The notes beneath the pieces are model-generated. The model was not told the DNA's origin. It searched no databases and saw nothing but the letters and a program-made list of their open reading frames with translations. From contig NZ_CP047095.1 of the NCBI RefSeq assembly GCF_009806575.1, forward strand, positions 2,298,001-2,362,000: 64,000 nucleotides of DNA, written 5' to 3'. Positions 8,169 to 17,003 of the stretch are shown one piece after another. Numbering within the stretch: the first letter of the stretch is position 1; every line of letters begins with the position of its first letter. The position numbers and the translations under genes are program-made. The DNA comes from Rossellomorea marisflavi (lineage in GTDB: Bacteria > Bacillota > Bacilli > Bacillales > Bacillaceae_B).

Positions 8169-9494
8169 TTACCTTAGTTCCGGCCAAAAGTCTTTATTTG
8201 CTTCAATCAGTTCGTCCAGCACTTCCCTCGCCTTCCTGGCGGATACAACGGTACGGTTCAACGTCAATGCCTGAAGGGCTTTACTATAGGAATTCTCCAA
8301 ATAGGCTTCCACCGTTAAACGCTCATACGCATATTGGGCCTCGATCAACCCCTTATAAAACACCGGAATCTCACCGACAGCATAGGGGCGGGGCCCGTTG
8401 GCTGTCAAACTTGCCGTGACTTCCACCATGGCATCATCAGGAAGATTTGAGATCAACCCCTCATTTTTGACCATGACAATAAAATGGTCTCCGCGATTGT
8501 ATGCGATTGATTCAGCCACAATCAGGATGAATTCTCCGTGAGCATCGTTATGAACAACCGTTGAGCCTGCTGTCGACTGATTGGTTGCAACTTCCCTGCA
8601 CGCATCAAACACACGTTTTTCCCGTCCGTTCATGACTTCATTCGCTCTCGTGTGGGAAGGGTCCAGCTTCTCCAATACTTTGTCCGGATAGAGATAATAT
8701 TGAAGATAGGTATTAGGAAGATAATCCGGAAAATCCCTGACAATCTGTTCCACCATAGCATAGGTATCAAGCCACGATTGATCCCTCTGCTCATAGTCTA
8801 CAGGGCGAAAGCCGCCGTCCAATATAAGCTGTCTCAGTTCCGGAAGCAGATCATGACCGGATTCATCATAGAGATGGGTGAACCAACCGAAATGGTTAAG
8901 GCCGAAGTATACAGGGTCGAATGAACGTGGATCACGGTTCAATAGCCTTCCATAAGAACGCAATAGGTTCTCAGGTTGATCACAGATGTTAAGAATACGA
9001 TCATCATCTGGATAGATTCTCTTCAATGCATCGGCAACAATGGCTGCAGGATTTGTGTAATTCAAAATCCATGCATCCTTATTCGTGGCGCGAACATGTT
9101 CAACCAGTTTCACCATATCCCCAATCGAGCGCATCCCATAAGAAAAACCTCCTGGTCCGCATGTTTCTTGTCCAATCAACCCCATACCAAGTGGAATTTT
9201 CTCATCTTTTTCCCTCATGGCATATCCACCGGTCCGCATTTGAACAAATACAAAATCTAATGGCTGCTCATAGGCTTCTTCTAGATCGGTTGTATACGTA
9301 AATTGCAGGTCAGAGTATTCTTCCTTGAATAATACTTTGGCAAATTCACCGATCACTTCCTGTCGTTTCTCATCCACATCCACCATAGTGAGATGATCAA
9401 TGGGAAACGTTTCTTTCCTTACACAGAGACTCTTTAATAGACCGGGTGTCCATGTGCTTCCCCCACCAACGATCAATACATGGAATTTTTTCAT
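8169..9494 (-). CDS. malA: 6-phospho-alpha-glucosidase (glycoside hydrolase family 4)
   Basis: Splits maltose-6'-phosphate into glucose and glucose-6-phosphate using NAD+, Mn2+ and a redox mechanism. The NAD-binding GGGSTWTPGL motif is at residues ~9-18, the metal-binding cysteine lies in NICDQP near 170, and the histidine in GLNHFGW near 200. HTRANEVM and the C-terminal ANKDFWPEL also match MalA by recall. Start set at the ATG at 9494, giving 441 residues, the B. subtilis length: GGAGGGG sits nine bases upstream, whereas the ATG at 9512 overlaps that site. First gene of malA-malP. A cre-like site and a palindrome lie upstream. Confidence 0.93.
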   Translation of the reverse strand: MKKFHVLIVGGGSTWTPGLLKSLCVRKETFPIDHLTMVDVDEKRQEVIGEFAKVLFKEEYSDLQFTYTTDLEEAYEQPLDFVFVQMRTGGYAMREKDEKIPLGMGLIGQETCGPGGFSYGMRSIGDMVKLVEHVRATNKDAWILNYTNPAAIVADALKRIYPDDDRILNICDQPENLLRSYGRLLNRDPRSFDPVYFGLNHFGWFTHLYDESGHDLLPELRQLILDGGFRPVDYEQRDQSWLDTYAMVEQIVRDFPDYLPNTYLQYYLYPDKVLEKLDPSHTRANEVMNGREKRVFDACREVATNQSTAGSTVVHNDAHGEFILIVAESIAYNRGDHFIVMVKNEGLISNLPDDAMVEVTASLTANGPRPYAVGEIPVFYKGLIEAQYAYERLTVEAYLENSYSKALQALTLNRTVVSARKAREVLDELIEANKDFWPELR

Positions 9495-9549
9495 GATGCT
9501 ATTCCCCTCCATTTAGGTTATCGTCTTCTTGACTCTATCCTATCAATGA

Positions 9550-9563
9550 AGGAAACGCTTTCT
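9550..9563 (-). promoter_or_regulatory. cre-like site (CcpA) in the mal control region
   Basis: AGGAAACGCTTTCT matches most of the cre consensus (TGWAANCGNTNWCA), including the central CG and flanking A/T runs. It lies about 55 bp before the malA start, so glucose repression of the operon is likely. Confidence 0.65.
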
Positions 9564-9566
9564 AAC

Positions 9567-9589
9567 AAAGTTTCATAAAATGAAACTTT
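9567..9589. promoter_or_regulatory. 23-bp operator palindrome between malA and its regulator
   Basis: AAAGTTTCAT and ATGAAACTTT flank a 3-bp AAA spacer, a perfect 10-bp inverted repeat. TTTCA/TGAAA half-sites are typical of RpiR/MurR-type operators. It lies between divergent malA and the RpiR gene, so the regulator probably binds here. Confidence 0.7.
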
Positions 9590-9651
9590 TGAGCGTATGT
9601 CTTGTCACAGCCTTTTAAAATTGGGAAGATACAACTAAAAGGGGTTTTTCG

Positions 9652-10446
9652 ATGTATAACTTCTTTGCCAAGCTTCAGAATTTCCTTGAATCGTCAAGCG
9701 ACCATTCAACTTCTGACCATACGATTGCGGAATATATCCTGAGGAATCTCTCTGCCATTCCCTCCATGACAATCTACCAGCTTGCGTCAGCCTGTCATCT
9801 CTCACCGGCTACCGTGTCACGTTTTTGTCGTAAATTTGAAAATATTACGTTTAAGGAATTGAAGGAGCAAGCATCAGAATTCATCGACTTCAATCGGAAT
9901 GAAATTCAATCTCGCTCACTTCCTTCCAGCCTGGAGGCAGTCCGTACCTATTTCGAGGAGTTGACATCATCTTTAGAGGAAACAGAAGCATTATTGAATG
10001 AACAGGCACTTCAGGATGCTGTAGAGCTGATCACAAAAGCAGAGAAACTCAGCTTTTTCGGGGTGACATTCTCTAACGTCATTGCAAGAAATGCACAGAT
10101 CAAATTCATGCGCTTGGGGAAGTATACAGCATCCTACGGCAATCACGAAAATCAGCTCATCGAGGCTGAATCTCTTCAACCCGATGATACAGCTATCGTC
10201 ATATCCTTTTCCGGAGATACGCGATTCATCGTCAAGCTGACGAAGGTACTCAAGAAAAAAAAGATCCCCATCATTGCATTAACGGGGAATTCCGCTGGTC
10301 ACCTTGCACAGATGGCAGATGTTATTCTACGAACGAGCACCGAAAAACTGGAGGCATTTAAATCTCCATTGATAGAAGAAATCAATCTTCAAGTATTAAT
10401 CAATACCCTTTACATGATGTATTCGGCATCGCAAGGCAAAAAATAA
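9652..10446 (+). CDS. RpiR-family regulator of the maltose genes
   Basis: 264 residues. The N-terminal HTH (residues ~1-77) contains IYQLASACHLSPATVSRFCRKF, the RpiR recognition helix, and the C-terminal SIS domain binds a sugar phosphate (SFFGVTFSNV near 140; VISFSGDTRF near 185). It corresponds in role to GlvR/MalR of B. subtilis, there an activator of malA-glvR-malP. Here the gene is divergent from malA instead of lying between malA and malP. RBS AAAAGGGG before the ATG. Effector probably maltose-6'-phosphate, by analogy. Confidence 0.85.
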   Translation: MYNFFAKLQNFLESSSDHSTSDHTIAEYILRNLSAIPSMTIYQLASACHLSPATVSRFCRKFENITFKELKEQASEFIDFNRNEIQSRSLPSSLEAVRTYFEELTSSLEETEALLNEQALQDAVELITKAEKLSFFGVTFSNVIARNAQIKFMRLGKYTASYGNHENQLIEAESLQPDDTAIVISFSGDTRFIVKLTKVLKKKKIPIIALTGNSAGHLAQMADVILRTSTEKLEAFKSPLIEEINLQVLINTLYMMYSASQGKK

Positions 10447-10448
10447 AA

Positions 10449-10486
10449 AAATGCCCCTGCCTAATCGAAGCGGGGACATTGTCCAA
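10449..10486 (-). terminator. Terminator of the nitronate monooxygenase gene
   Basis: On the minus strand the stem GTCCCCGC/GCAGGGGC (one mismatch, one wobble) is followed by ATTTTTTT. It also lies at the end of the convergent RpiR gene. Confidence 0.7.
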
Positions 10487-10542
10487 TACAACCTACTGTT
10501 TTTGTATGACCATATCAATCCTATTCATATTCAATGTGCACC

Positions 10543-11586
10543 TCAACGTTTTATTTCATGATCCCATAGCGAATAGACGACTTCCCTCACTGTGGTGTTG
10601 CTTTTCATTGAACCGATTCCCTGACCCGCCCATAACGACATGAAAGAGGGGTCACATGATTCGGAAGCGACTTTTCTCATAGGCTTTGTAAGGGTATTCT
10701 GATAGGGATAAGGTAAACTCGACTTCTCGTATTTTTCTTGATCCAGCATCCATCTATTAACGATCCCGCGTGCCTGTTTACCAGAGAAAAGGGAGGTTAT
10801 GCGTGTATCTGTCGAATGTGCTTCCATGATTCTCTGCCTATGAGGAAGAGGAGTACCACTTTCTTTGCACAGTAGGAATGGGGTCCCGACCTGCACTCCA
10901 CATGCCCCCAGAATGAATGCTGCTTCAACAGCACGCCGGTCCTTAATTCCTCCTGCCGCTATCACCGGTATCGAGACGGCATCCACGGTTTCCGGGATCA
11001 ATGACATGAGGCCGATGGAAGAGTCTCCATCTGTTTCCAAAAAGGACGCTCGATGGCCACCTGCTTCACTCCCTTGTACGCATACCATATCCATTCCCGC
11101 TTCCTCCATCAGGATGGCTTCTTCAGGGGTAGATGCCGTTCCCATCAATAGGCATCCTGCTTGCTTCAATTGTTTCACTATCTTCTCAGGAGGGACGTGA
11201 AATGTGAAGGAACACATCGGCACGTGATGCTTAATGATCAGATCTACCTTACGGTTAAAGTCATCCCACTGCTCATCCAATGTTGTGAAAGGTTCGGCTT
11301 CTTCGGAATAAGGTATTCTTTCTTTCCACTTCTCCACGTGCATAAAGGTAGGTGGTGCCCCCTCATGGGGAACAAACAGATTCACTTGAAAGGGATGCCT
11401 GGAATGTCTGGATACAGCAAGGATCTGTTCTTCCAGTACCCCGGGAGAAAGGTATCCCGATGCAAGGCTACCAAGGATCCCCTCATTCATGGAAGCCTTC
11501 ACCAATTCTATAGTGGTGATCTCTCCGGCCATAGGGGCCTGTATGATTGGTTTTTCAACTTGCAGCATGTGCATCAATCGATTCAT
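10543..11586 (-). CDS. Nitronate monooxygenase (2-nitropropane dioxygenase family)
   Basis: FMN-dependent TIM-barrel enzyme of 347 residues that oxidises nitronates such as propionate-3-nitronate. Visible features are QAPMAGEITT near residues 16-25, GTASTPEEA near 148, the VQGSEAGGHRA loop near 168-178 with the catalytic-type histidine, and the FMN-phosphate region PVIAAGGIKDRRAV near 206. RBS AAAGGAG nine bases before the ATG. Single-gene unit ending in a terminator. Confidence 0.85.
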   Translation of the reverse strand: MNRLMHMLQVEKPIIQAPMAGEITTIELVKASMNEGILGSLASGYLSPGVLEEQILAVSRHSRHPFQVNLFVPHEGAPPTFMHVEKWKERIPYSEEAEPFTTLDEQWDDFNRKVDLIIKHHVPMCSFTFHVPPEKIVKQLKQAGCLLMGTASTPEEAILMEEAGMDMVCVQGSEAGGHRASFLETDGDSSIGLMSLIPETVDAVSIPVIAAGGIKDRRAVEAAFILGACGVQVGTPFLLCKESGTPLPHRQRIMEAHSTDTRITSLFSGKQARGIVNRWMLDQEKYEKSSLPYPYQNTLTKPMRKVASESCDPSFMSLWAGQGIGSMKSNTTVREVVYSLWDHEIKR

Positions 11587-11660
11587 GACGAAACACTCCT
11601 TTATTTATCCACCTACTTACCACTTCTCCCCGGTGACGACAACCTCCTTTAATTAGCAAG

Positions 11661-11687
11661 AAAACCTGCACATATTGTGCAGGTTTT
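11661..11687. terminator. Terminator of pbuE
   Basis: A perfect 12-bp stem (AAAACCTGCACA/TGTGCAGGTTTT) with a 3-nt loop begins four bases past the pbuE stop. Its own A/T ends make it bidirectional in form. Confidence 0.85.
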
Positions 11688-11691
11688 CCTA

Positions 11692-12864
11692 TTAACTGAC
11701 CTTTTTAGCCCTATGAGATTGTCCCAGTGGTGGCCGCTTCAATGATACGGCGGCACTTATTACAGCAAACAAGACCAAAATGGCACCCAAGCTCGCCAGG
11801 TGGGAGATATCCCCTGTCATGGAGACCACGGTTCCCCCGATGGCCGATCCGAGGGATATCCCCACCTGCAGGGCAGACGTATTAATGCTTTGCTGAATAT
11901 CTGACGTTTCAGGTGCGGTTTGGATCAGATAATTTTGCAGTGCCGGAGTAAGGGCCCAGCTGAGGCCTCCCCATAGGATGGTCATGACGACGAAAAGCGG
12001 CATGAACCCTGTAGTGAACGGAATCGCAAACAGGACAAGGGCAAACAGGACCGTTACAAGGAAAATGGACTTTGACCCGATGCGGTCGCTCAGCCAGCCC
12101 CCCACCCAATTCCCGCATACGGAGGCAAGTCCGATCAGCAGATAAAATATCGAGATGGCCTTTGGTGAACTATCAAATGTCTCAATCAGATAGGGGGTAA
12201 AATAGGCATAAAACATATAGTGCCCCGCCAGCATGAATAAGCTGATAAGATGTCCCGAGAATACCTTAGGATGCAGGATCGCTTTGAATTGTTCTTTCAG
12301 TGGCGTCACCTTTTCGACAGGCATCTTCTCCAGAAGAAACGCGTTAAGCATAATGGAGATGGCTGAAAGGACAGCGATGCCGAAGAAAGTCGAACGCCAA
12401 CCCAACGTCTCCGTCATGAAAATCCCGATTGGCACACCGAGGACCAGGGAGGAGCTGATTCCGACAAAAACAAGACCCAATGCCTTTGCCCGATGACTTG
12501 GATCCACAAGCTTGGCAGCAATCGTCAAGGACAGGACCACCACGAGAGCCGTACTCATGGCTGTAATGATGCGAGCGATGATGACCAAAGTGAAATCAGT
12601 GCTGAAAAACGTTATGATATTTCCCACGGTAAAGACTGAAAGTGCCATAAGGTATAGCTTCTTTCTCTCCACCTTGGCCGTCAAGGACAGCAATAACGGG
12701 GCTGAAATGGCGTAGGCCAGTGCAAATACCGTAATGAGCTGACCTGCTTTTCCTAAAGATATATCGAGTCCCTCCGCTATATTCGGAAGAATCCCTCCAA
12801 CAATCAATTCGACCAATCCGACTGCAAATGTGGATGCAGCCAATACATAAACTCTCCAGTTCAT
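11692..12864 (-). CDS. pbuE: Purine base/nucleoside exporter (MFS), PbuE
   Basis: 390-residue major facilitator with 12 predicted membrane segments. The N-terminus (VGLVELIVGGILP) and the cytoplasmic loop with RKKLYLMAL match B. subtilis PbuE (YdhL), an efflux pump for adenine, hypoxanthine and related purines. A near-C-terminal SALQVGISLGSAIGG segment also fits. The assignment is reinforced by the adenine-type riboswitch in its leader, the same arrangement as B. subtilis pbuE. RBS AAAGGTGAAGG before the ATG. It removes excess purine made by salvage; the matching import and salvage genes xpt-pbuX lie 8 kb away. Confidence 0.9.
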   Translation of the reverse strand: MNWRVYVLAASTFAVGLVELIVGGILPNIAEGLDISLGKAGQLITVFALAYAISAPLLLSLTAKVERKKLYLMALSVFTVGNIITFFSTDFTLVIIARIITAMSTALVVVLSLTIAAKLVDPSHRAKALGLVFVGISSSLVLGVPIGIFMTETLGWRSTFFGIAVLSAISIMLNAFLLEKMPVEKVTPLKEQFKAILHPKVFSGHLISLFMLAGHYMFYAYFTPYLIETFDSSPKAISIFYLLIGLASVCGNWVGGWLSDRIGSKSIFLVTVLFALVLFAIPFTTGFMPLFVVMTILWGGLSWALTPALQNYLIQTAPETSDIQQSINTSALQVGISLGSAIGGTVVSMTGDISHLASLGAILVLFAVISAAVSLKRPPLGQSHRAKKVS

Positions 12865-12913
12865 ATTCCTTCACCTTTCTGTACGCCTTCCATTTTGCAC
12901 AGAAAATGACAGC

Positions 12914-13020
12914 ACAAAAAATCCTGATTACAAAATGAAAGGCAAAGAATTTTGTAATCAGGATTTATCGGTTCCTGGTAGAGACCCTCAAACCATATTA
13001 TTGAGGTTATACAACATATT
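12914..13020 (-). promoter_or_regulatory. Adenine riboswitch (purine class) of pbuE
   Basis: Read on the minus strand, the aptamer core is plain: TATAACCTCAATAATATGG, then TTTGAGG, CTACCAGGAACCG and TCCTGATTAC. The specificity base after GA is U (GA-U-UAC), which marks adenine and not guanine. The 3' side of P1 is shared with a perfect 18-bp terminator stem (12919-12936 with 12949-12966) followed by TTTTTTG. Adenine binding should therefore hold P1 and prevent termination, an ON switch as in B. subtilis pbuE. Confidence 0.95.
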
Positions 13021-13034
13021 TATTTTCCAAGGAT

Positions 13035-13063
13035 ATAGTAGCATACTCCTTCCACTCTTTCAA
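13035..13063 (-). promoter_or_regulatory. Sigma-A promoter of pbuE
   Basis: TTGAAA, 17-bp spacer, TACTAT on the minus strand, about 15 bp before the riboswitch aptamer. Confidence 0.75.
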
Positions 13064-13159
13064 CACATGGTTCAAAAGGACGAAAGCTTATGATCGGGGA
13101 TTCACGATTCCACTTCCGGGTATACTAAGAGAAAATCATAGAATGGAGGAACAAAAATC

Positions 13160-13645
13160 ATGAAATTAAAAAACGCCGTCATCCCGGCATTTACTGCAAC
13201 ACTCCTACTATTCGGATGCAGTAACGATGAAGTCAAGGACCCACCGAAAGATGCGCCAAAGGAAAATGAGAGCGCCAATAATGATACATCAAACGATTCC
13301 ATGAATGATGCATCAAAGGATAACAAATTCGCCTTCACGAGCTTCGACTTGGATGTGGACTATGCCGACCAGCAGGACTATGAAGTGGACTATGACAATG
13401 ATGAAGATGGAATGGAAGCGAGTTTCCAGGACGACATGAATGACGAAAAGCTTTCAGGCGATAAAGCTATGGATAAGATTACGCCTATGCTTGAGAAGCT
13501 TGACTTTGACAAAGATACCTCGAATGAAGACGTCATGAAGCAAGTGAAGGATACCTTCTCTCTAAAGGATGATTACGAAACGTTCGAACTTGAAGTGACA
13601 TTCCCTGACGGCACGGAAAAAGAATATAAAGACATGAAACAATAA
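13160..13645 (+). CDS. YusW-like lipoprotein
   Basis: 161 residues. The N-terminal signal peptide (residues 1-19) ends in the lipobox LLFGC, so the mature protein begins with a lipidated Cys20 on the outer face of the membrane. A low-complexity acidic linker rich in Asn/Asp/Ser (residues ~23-55) leads to a domain with FDLDVDYADQ near 63-72 and ELEVTFPDGTEKEYK at the end, resembling the YusW family. Function unknown. RBS GGAGG. A terminator follows. Confidence 0.8.
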   Translation: MKLKNAVIPAFTATLLLFGCSNDEVKDPPKDAPKENESANNDTSNDSMNDASKDNKFAFTSFDLDVDYADQQDYEVDYDNDEDGMEASFQDDMNDEKLSGDKAMDKITPMLEKLDFDKDTSNEDVMKQVKDTFSLKDDYETFELEVTFPDGTEKEYKDMKQ

Positions 13646-13652
13646 TCGGAAA

Positions 13653-13684
13653 GCGGGAACCTGGAACAGGAACCCGCTTTTTCT
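13653..13684 (+). terminator. Terminator of the YusW-like gene
   Basis: AAAGCGGG...CTG pairs with CAG...CCCGCTTT (short internal mismatch) and is followed by a T-run. Confidence 0.75.
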
Positions 13685-13746
13685 GATTGATTCCGCATAA
13701 TTGCTCCCGTTAAGGTGCATGATACACCTAAAAAGGAGTAATCAGG

Positions 13747-14289
13747 ATGACCTTGCATACAGTCAATGAAGCACGGCACCACCTTATGCAGACCGAAATG
13801 GCCTACTGGAGGGAAGACAACCTGTTCAGCGGACACTGGTGGTTTATTGTCATCATAAACCTCTTGTTCTTTCTGGTGTTCATCGTGTTAATCGACCGAT
13901 CCCGTTTTATCATGAGTGCGTTTTGCCTGCTATTTTCTTTCTTCCTGGTTGCCCTTGTGAACGAAATTGGCAACTACTTCGGCTATTGGAGCTATCCATA
14001 TCAGTTCATCGGATTCCTTGAAAGTTTCAATGCAGTAGATTTTATGACGATTCCGGTGGTATATGCTTTGATCTATCAGTACTTTACCAAGTGGAAAGCT
14101 TATCTGATCACTTTATTACTGGTCAGTGCGTTGATCGGATTCATAGGCATGCCGATTTTCGTCCATTTTCAGTTTTATGAGCTCCATCACTGGACTCCTT
14201 TCTCATCCTTCGTTCTATTGTTCCTTGTCGGACTGGTGATTAAATGGGTGTGTGATTTCATTGCCGCGCGTGACACCATCGTTCGTTAA
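13747..14289 (+). CDS. Multi-spanning membrane protein, CBO0543-like
   Basis: 180 residues with five or so hydrophobic segments (about 28-48, 55-75, 95-112, 118-138, 148-168). The N-terminus is hydrophilic and the loops are Trp/Tyr-rich (NYFGYWSYPYQF near 75-86). This layout is that of the CBO0543 family, common in spore-formers and without a known role. RBS AAGGAG. It stands alone and ends in a strong hairpin. Confidence 0.7.
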   Translation: MTLHTVNEARHHLMQTEMAYWREDNLFSGHWWFIVIINLLFFLVFIVLIDRSRFIMSAFCLLFSFFLVALVNEIGNYFGYWSYPYQFIGFLESFNAVDFMTIPVVYALIYQYFTKWKAYLITLLLVSALIGFIGMPIFVHFQFYELHHWTPFSSFVLLFLVGLVIKWVCDFIAARDTIVR

Positions 14290-14324
14290 AAACAGCTCCT
14301 GTGCCAAGGCACAGGAGCTGTTTT
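14289..14324. terminator. Bidirectional terminator
   Basis: A perfect 17-bp stem (AAAACAGCTCCTGTGCC and its complement) with a 2-nt loop between convergent genes. It reaches the last base of the substrate-binding protein gene. Confidence 0.9.
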
Positions 14325-15235
14325 CATTCTTCAATCATGCCATTGTCCACGAGCCATTCATACGCAACGACTGATACACTGTTCCCTTCAATATCCACTT
14401 TATAATTGAGCTCACGCATGATCTCACTATCTAGCTTTTCAGCAAGTCGTCCGGTGATCTCTTCGACCTCGGGGTACTTTTTCAATACTTCTTTATTCAC
14501 ACTTACCGCTGCACGGTAAGGGGGGAAGAATTGTTTATCATCTTCAAGTGTCACGAGACCATATGCACGGATCGTCGCATCCGTTTCAAATGCAACGGAA
14601 ACGTCGACCTGCCCTTTATCAAGTGCTCTTTGAGTCAGCCCGATATCCATCTGGTTGATGTTCTGAGCGCCGAAATCAAATCCATATTTCTTCTCCACAC
14701 CAGGCAGACCGTCTTGTCGATTGGCGAACTCTGCATCCGAGGCAATCGTGAGCTCATCAGGGTGATCATTGATATATTCGCCAAGATCGCTGATTGAATG
14801 GATGTCGAGTTCCTCCGCCTTTTCTTTTGTCATCGCCAGCGCATACGTATTATTGACCTTGGACATATTCATCCAATGGATATCGTTTTTTGCATCAAGA
14901 TCCTTGACTTTCTCGAAGGTTTTATCCGGATCGGCGATAGGATCTTGCTTCATATAGGTGATCAAGGCGGTACCTGTGTATTCCCACATCAGGTCAACCT
15001 GATTATTTTCCAGTGCTTTACGTACAACGGTACTGCCCAGATTATTCATCTGTTTTACCTTGAAGCCTTCTTCTTCTAATAGAAATGCGGTCATTTCAGA
15101 AAGGAGATATTGTTCAGTGAAATTCTTCCCTCCGACCGAAATCCTTTTTTCCCCGACGCCTATAGAAGAACAAGACGAGAGGATCAAGGCAAGTGATATC
15201 ATGATTGCCATGCCTATCCATTTTTTCTTCCCCAT
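14324..15235 (-). CDS. Osmoprotectant ABC transporter substrate-binding lipoprotein
   Basis: About 303 residues, OpuAC/OsmF-type binding protein. Signal peptide with lipobox LSSC near residue 20, then the type 2 periplasmic-binding fold beginning ISVGGKNFTEQYLLSEM, the usual opening of the choline/betaine binders. WEYTGTALITYM near 85-96 is also typical. Likely ligands are glycine betaine, choline or carnitine; a weak-affinity YehZ/OsmF-like role is possible. Start placed at the ATG with GGAGGTGAG seven bases upstream, and not at the earlier ATG that overlaps it. Last gene of a permease-ATPase-permease-binding protein operon. Confidence 0.88.
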   Translation of the reverse strand: MGKKKWIGMAIMISLALILSSCSSIGVGEKRISVGGKNFTEQYLLSEMTAFLLEEEGFKVKQMNNLGSTVVRKALENNQVDLMWEYTGTALITYMKQDPIADPDKTFEKVKDLDAKNDIHWMNMSKVNNTYALAMTKEKAEELDIHSISDLGEYINDHPDELTIASDAEFANRQDGLPGVEKKYGFDFGAQNINQMDIGLTQRALDKGQVDVSVAFETDATIRAYGLVTLEDDKQFFPPYRAAVSVNKEVLKKYPEVEEITGRLAEKLDSEIMRELNYKVDIEGNSVSVVAYEWLVDNGMIEE

Positions 15236-15252
15236 CATCTCACCTCCGTTCA

Positions 15253-15990
15253 TTACGATTCAACTGTCGCCCTTATGCCTTTTGAAATCAATTTGTTTTC
15301 CAGGAGCCTCAACCCAAAATCGACTCCGACAGCCAGCAGCGTAACGGGGATGGCACCTGAAATGAGGTAACCATTATCAAAGAGCTGTATGCCGGTGAAA
15401 ATCCAAACACCCAGCCCTCCTCCACCTACTACATAAGCAAGGGCTGCCGTTCCGATATTCAGAACAATGGCCGTCCGGATCCCCGCCAGGATCGAATATG
15501 CCGCATTGGGTAATTCCATTTTAAACAAGATCTGCACCCGGGTCATTCCCATCCCTTTGGCGGCGTCAAGAAGATTTTCATCGATCGAATCGATTCCTGC
15601 CACCGTATTCCGATAAATCGGTAATAAAGAATAAATGAAAAGAGCAAACACGGCTGTTTTAAAACCGATTCCCAATATGCTGATCATCAGTGCCAGGACG
15701 GCAAGGCTCGGGATCGTCTGACCGAAATTGACCGTATTCGACACGACCCATTCCGCCCTTCTGAATGACTTCCTTGTGATGAGGATGCCCATTGGGACAG
15801 CAATGACGATCGCCAAAAGCGATGAAACAAGCACAAGTGAAAGATGCTGCCGAAGAAGGAGTAGAAAGGTACTGCTATTTGTGAAAATGTAGTCATAATA
15901 ATGATTCTTGATGGACCAGAACAGAAAAAGGGCCACCAGTGCATACAGGATGCAACGTACGACGAGGCTCGTCAGTTTTTTTCTTTTCAT
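15253..15990 (-). CDS. Osmoprotectant ABC transporter permease (second)
   Basis: 245-residue inner-membrane subunit with about six helices and the permease EAA-type loop DAAKGMGMTRVQILFKMELPNA near 140-160. OpuCB/OpuCD/YehY family. It starts five bases after the ATPase stop and ends at the binding-protein gene, so the operon is tightly packed. It pairs with the other permease of the operon to form the membrane channel. Confidence 0.87.
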   Translation of the reverse strand: MKRKKLTSLVVRCILYALVALFLFWSIKNHYYDYIFTNSSTFLLLLRQHLSLVLVSSLLAIVIAVPMGILITRKSFRRAEWVVSNTVNFGQTIPSLAVLALMISILGIGFKTAVFALFIYSLLPIYRNTVAGIDSIDENLLDAAKGMGMTRVQILFKMELPNAAYSILAGIRTAIVLNIGTAALAYVVGGGGLGVWIFTGIQLFDNGYLISGAIPVTLLAVGVDFGLRLLENKLISKGIRATVES

Positions 15991-15994
15991 CCTA

Positions 15995-16987
15995 TCACCT
16001 TTCCTCCATAGGAATGGATTTACCCTTTATCTCGTAGTGCAGATATTGTTGGACCCGATCAATCGTGATGGCTCCCAGACGGACTCCATGGTCATCATTG
16101 ACAATCACTTGATCCGCTTCTTGATTCAAAAGCATGGAAAGCGTATTGCGTAGATCGTTCCCGACGTGAATAGTTTTGGTATCCTGAATGGTATCATCTA
16201 TCTCCACTAGCCCGATGATATCCTTCAAATCTTTGATCGTATGAAGGCTCAGGCTTTTAATCGCCCGGTCTTTCCCAAAGAATTCATATACAAATTCATT
16301 TTTCGGACGTACGAGCATTTCTGAAGGAGAATCATACTGCATGATCTCCCCACCTTTTAATAAAACGATCCGGTCAGCCATCTTGATGGCTTCATCAATA
16401 TCGTGACTGACAAAGAGGATCGTCTTCTTTACCTTCCGCTGGATTTGTAGAAATTCATCCTGGATCTTCTCACGTATGATCGGATCAAGTGCCCCGAACG
16501 GTTCGTCCATGAGCATGACGGGAGGATCGGCAGCGAGGGCACGAATGACACCGATTCTTTGCTGCTGACCACCGGAGAGTTCGTGGGGGTACCGCTTCCT
16601 ATATTTCTCTGGATCCAGTCCGATCATGGCCATGAGCTCATTGAACCGCTCACGTTTTTGTGCCTTTCTCCATCCCAGCATATCAGGGACGATCATGACA
16701 TTCTCCTCGATTGTAAGATTGGGGAAAAGTCCATTGCTTTGGATCACATACCCGATCTTCCTTCGCAGTTCAATGGGATTCAGTTCGCTGGAGTCCTGAC
16801 CGTTGATGTAGATCTTCCCTTCCGAAATCGACTCAAGGCGATTGACCATGCGGAGGAGCGTCGTCTTTCCGCATCCAGAGGGGCCAAGCAGAACGACAAT
16901 ATGTCCTTCATCCACATTGAAATCGACCTTATTGATGGCTGTCACACCACCTTCATACGTCTTTGTAATTTGGTCAAACTTGATCAT
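15995..16987 (-). CDS. Osmoprotectant ABC transporter ATPase with CBS pair
   Basis: About 330 residues. Walker A GPSGCGKTTL near residues 35-44, signature LSGGQQQRIG near 137, Walker B LMDEPFGALD near 158. The C-terminal ~80 residues (IIGLVEIDDTI... and GAITIDRV) form CBS modules, as in OpuA/OpuC ATPases, where they sense ionic strength or c-di-AMP. The ATG at 16987 is preferred: the GTG at 16996 directly abuts the GGGAG site, which is well spaced for the ATG. Confidence 0.9.
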   Translation of the reverse strand: MIKFDQITKTYEGGVTAINKVDFNVDEGHIVVLLGPSGCGKTTLLRMVNRLESISEGKIYINGQDSSELNPIELRRKIGYVIQSNGLFPNLTIEENVMIVPDMLGWRKAQKRERFNELMAMIGLDPEKYRKRYPHELSGGQQQRIGVIRALAADPPVMLMDEPFGALDPIIREKIQDEFLQIQRKVKKTILFVSHDIDEAIKMADRIVLLKGGEIMQYDSPSEMLVRPKNEFVYEFFGKDRAIKSLSLHTIKDLKDIIGLVEIDDTIQDTKTIHVGNDLRNTLSMLLNQEADQVIVNDDHGVRLGAITIDRVQQYLHYEIKGKSIPMEER

Positions 16988-17003
16988 TCGGTCCACTCTC
17001 CCT

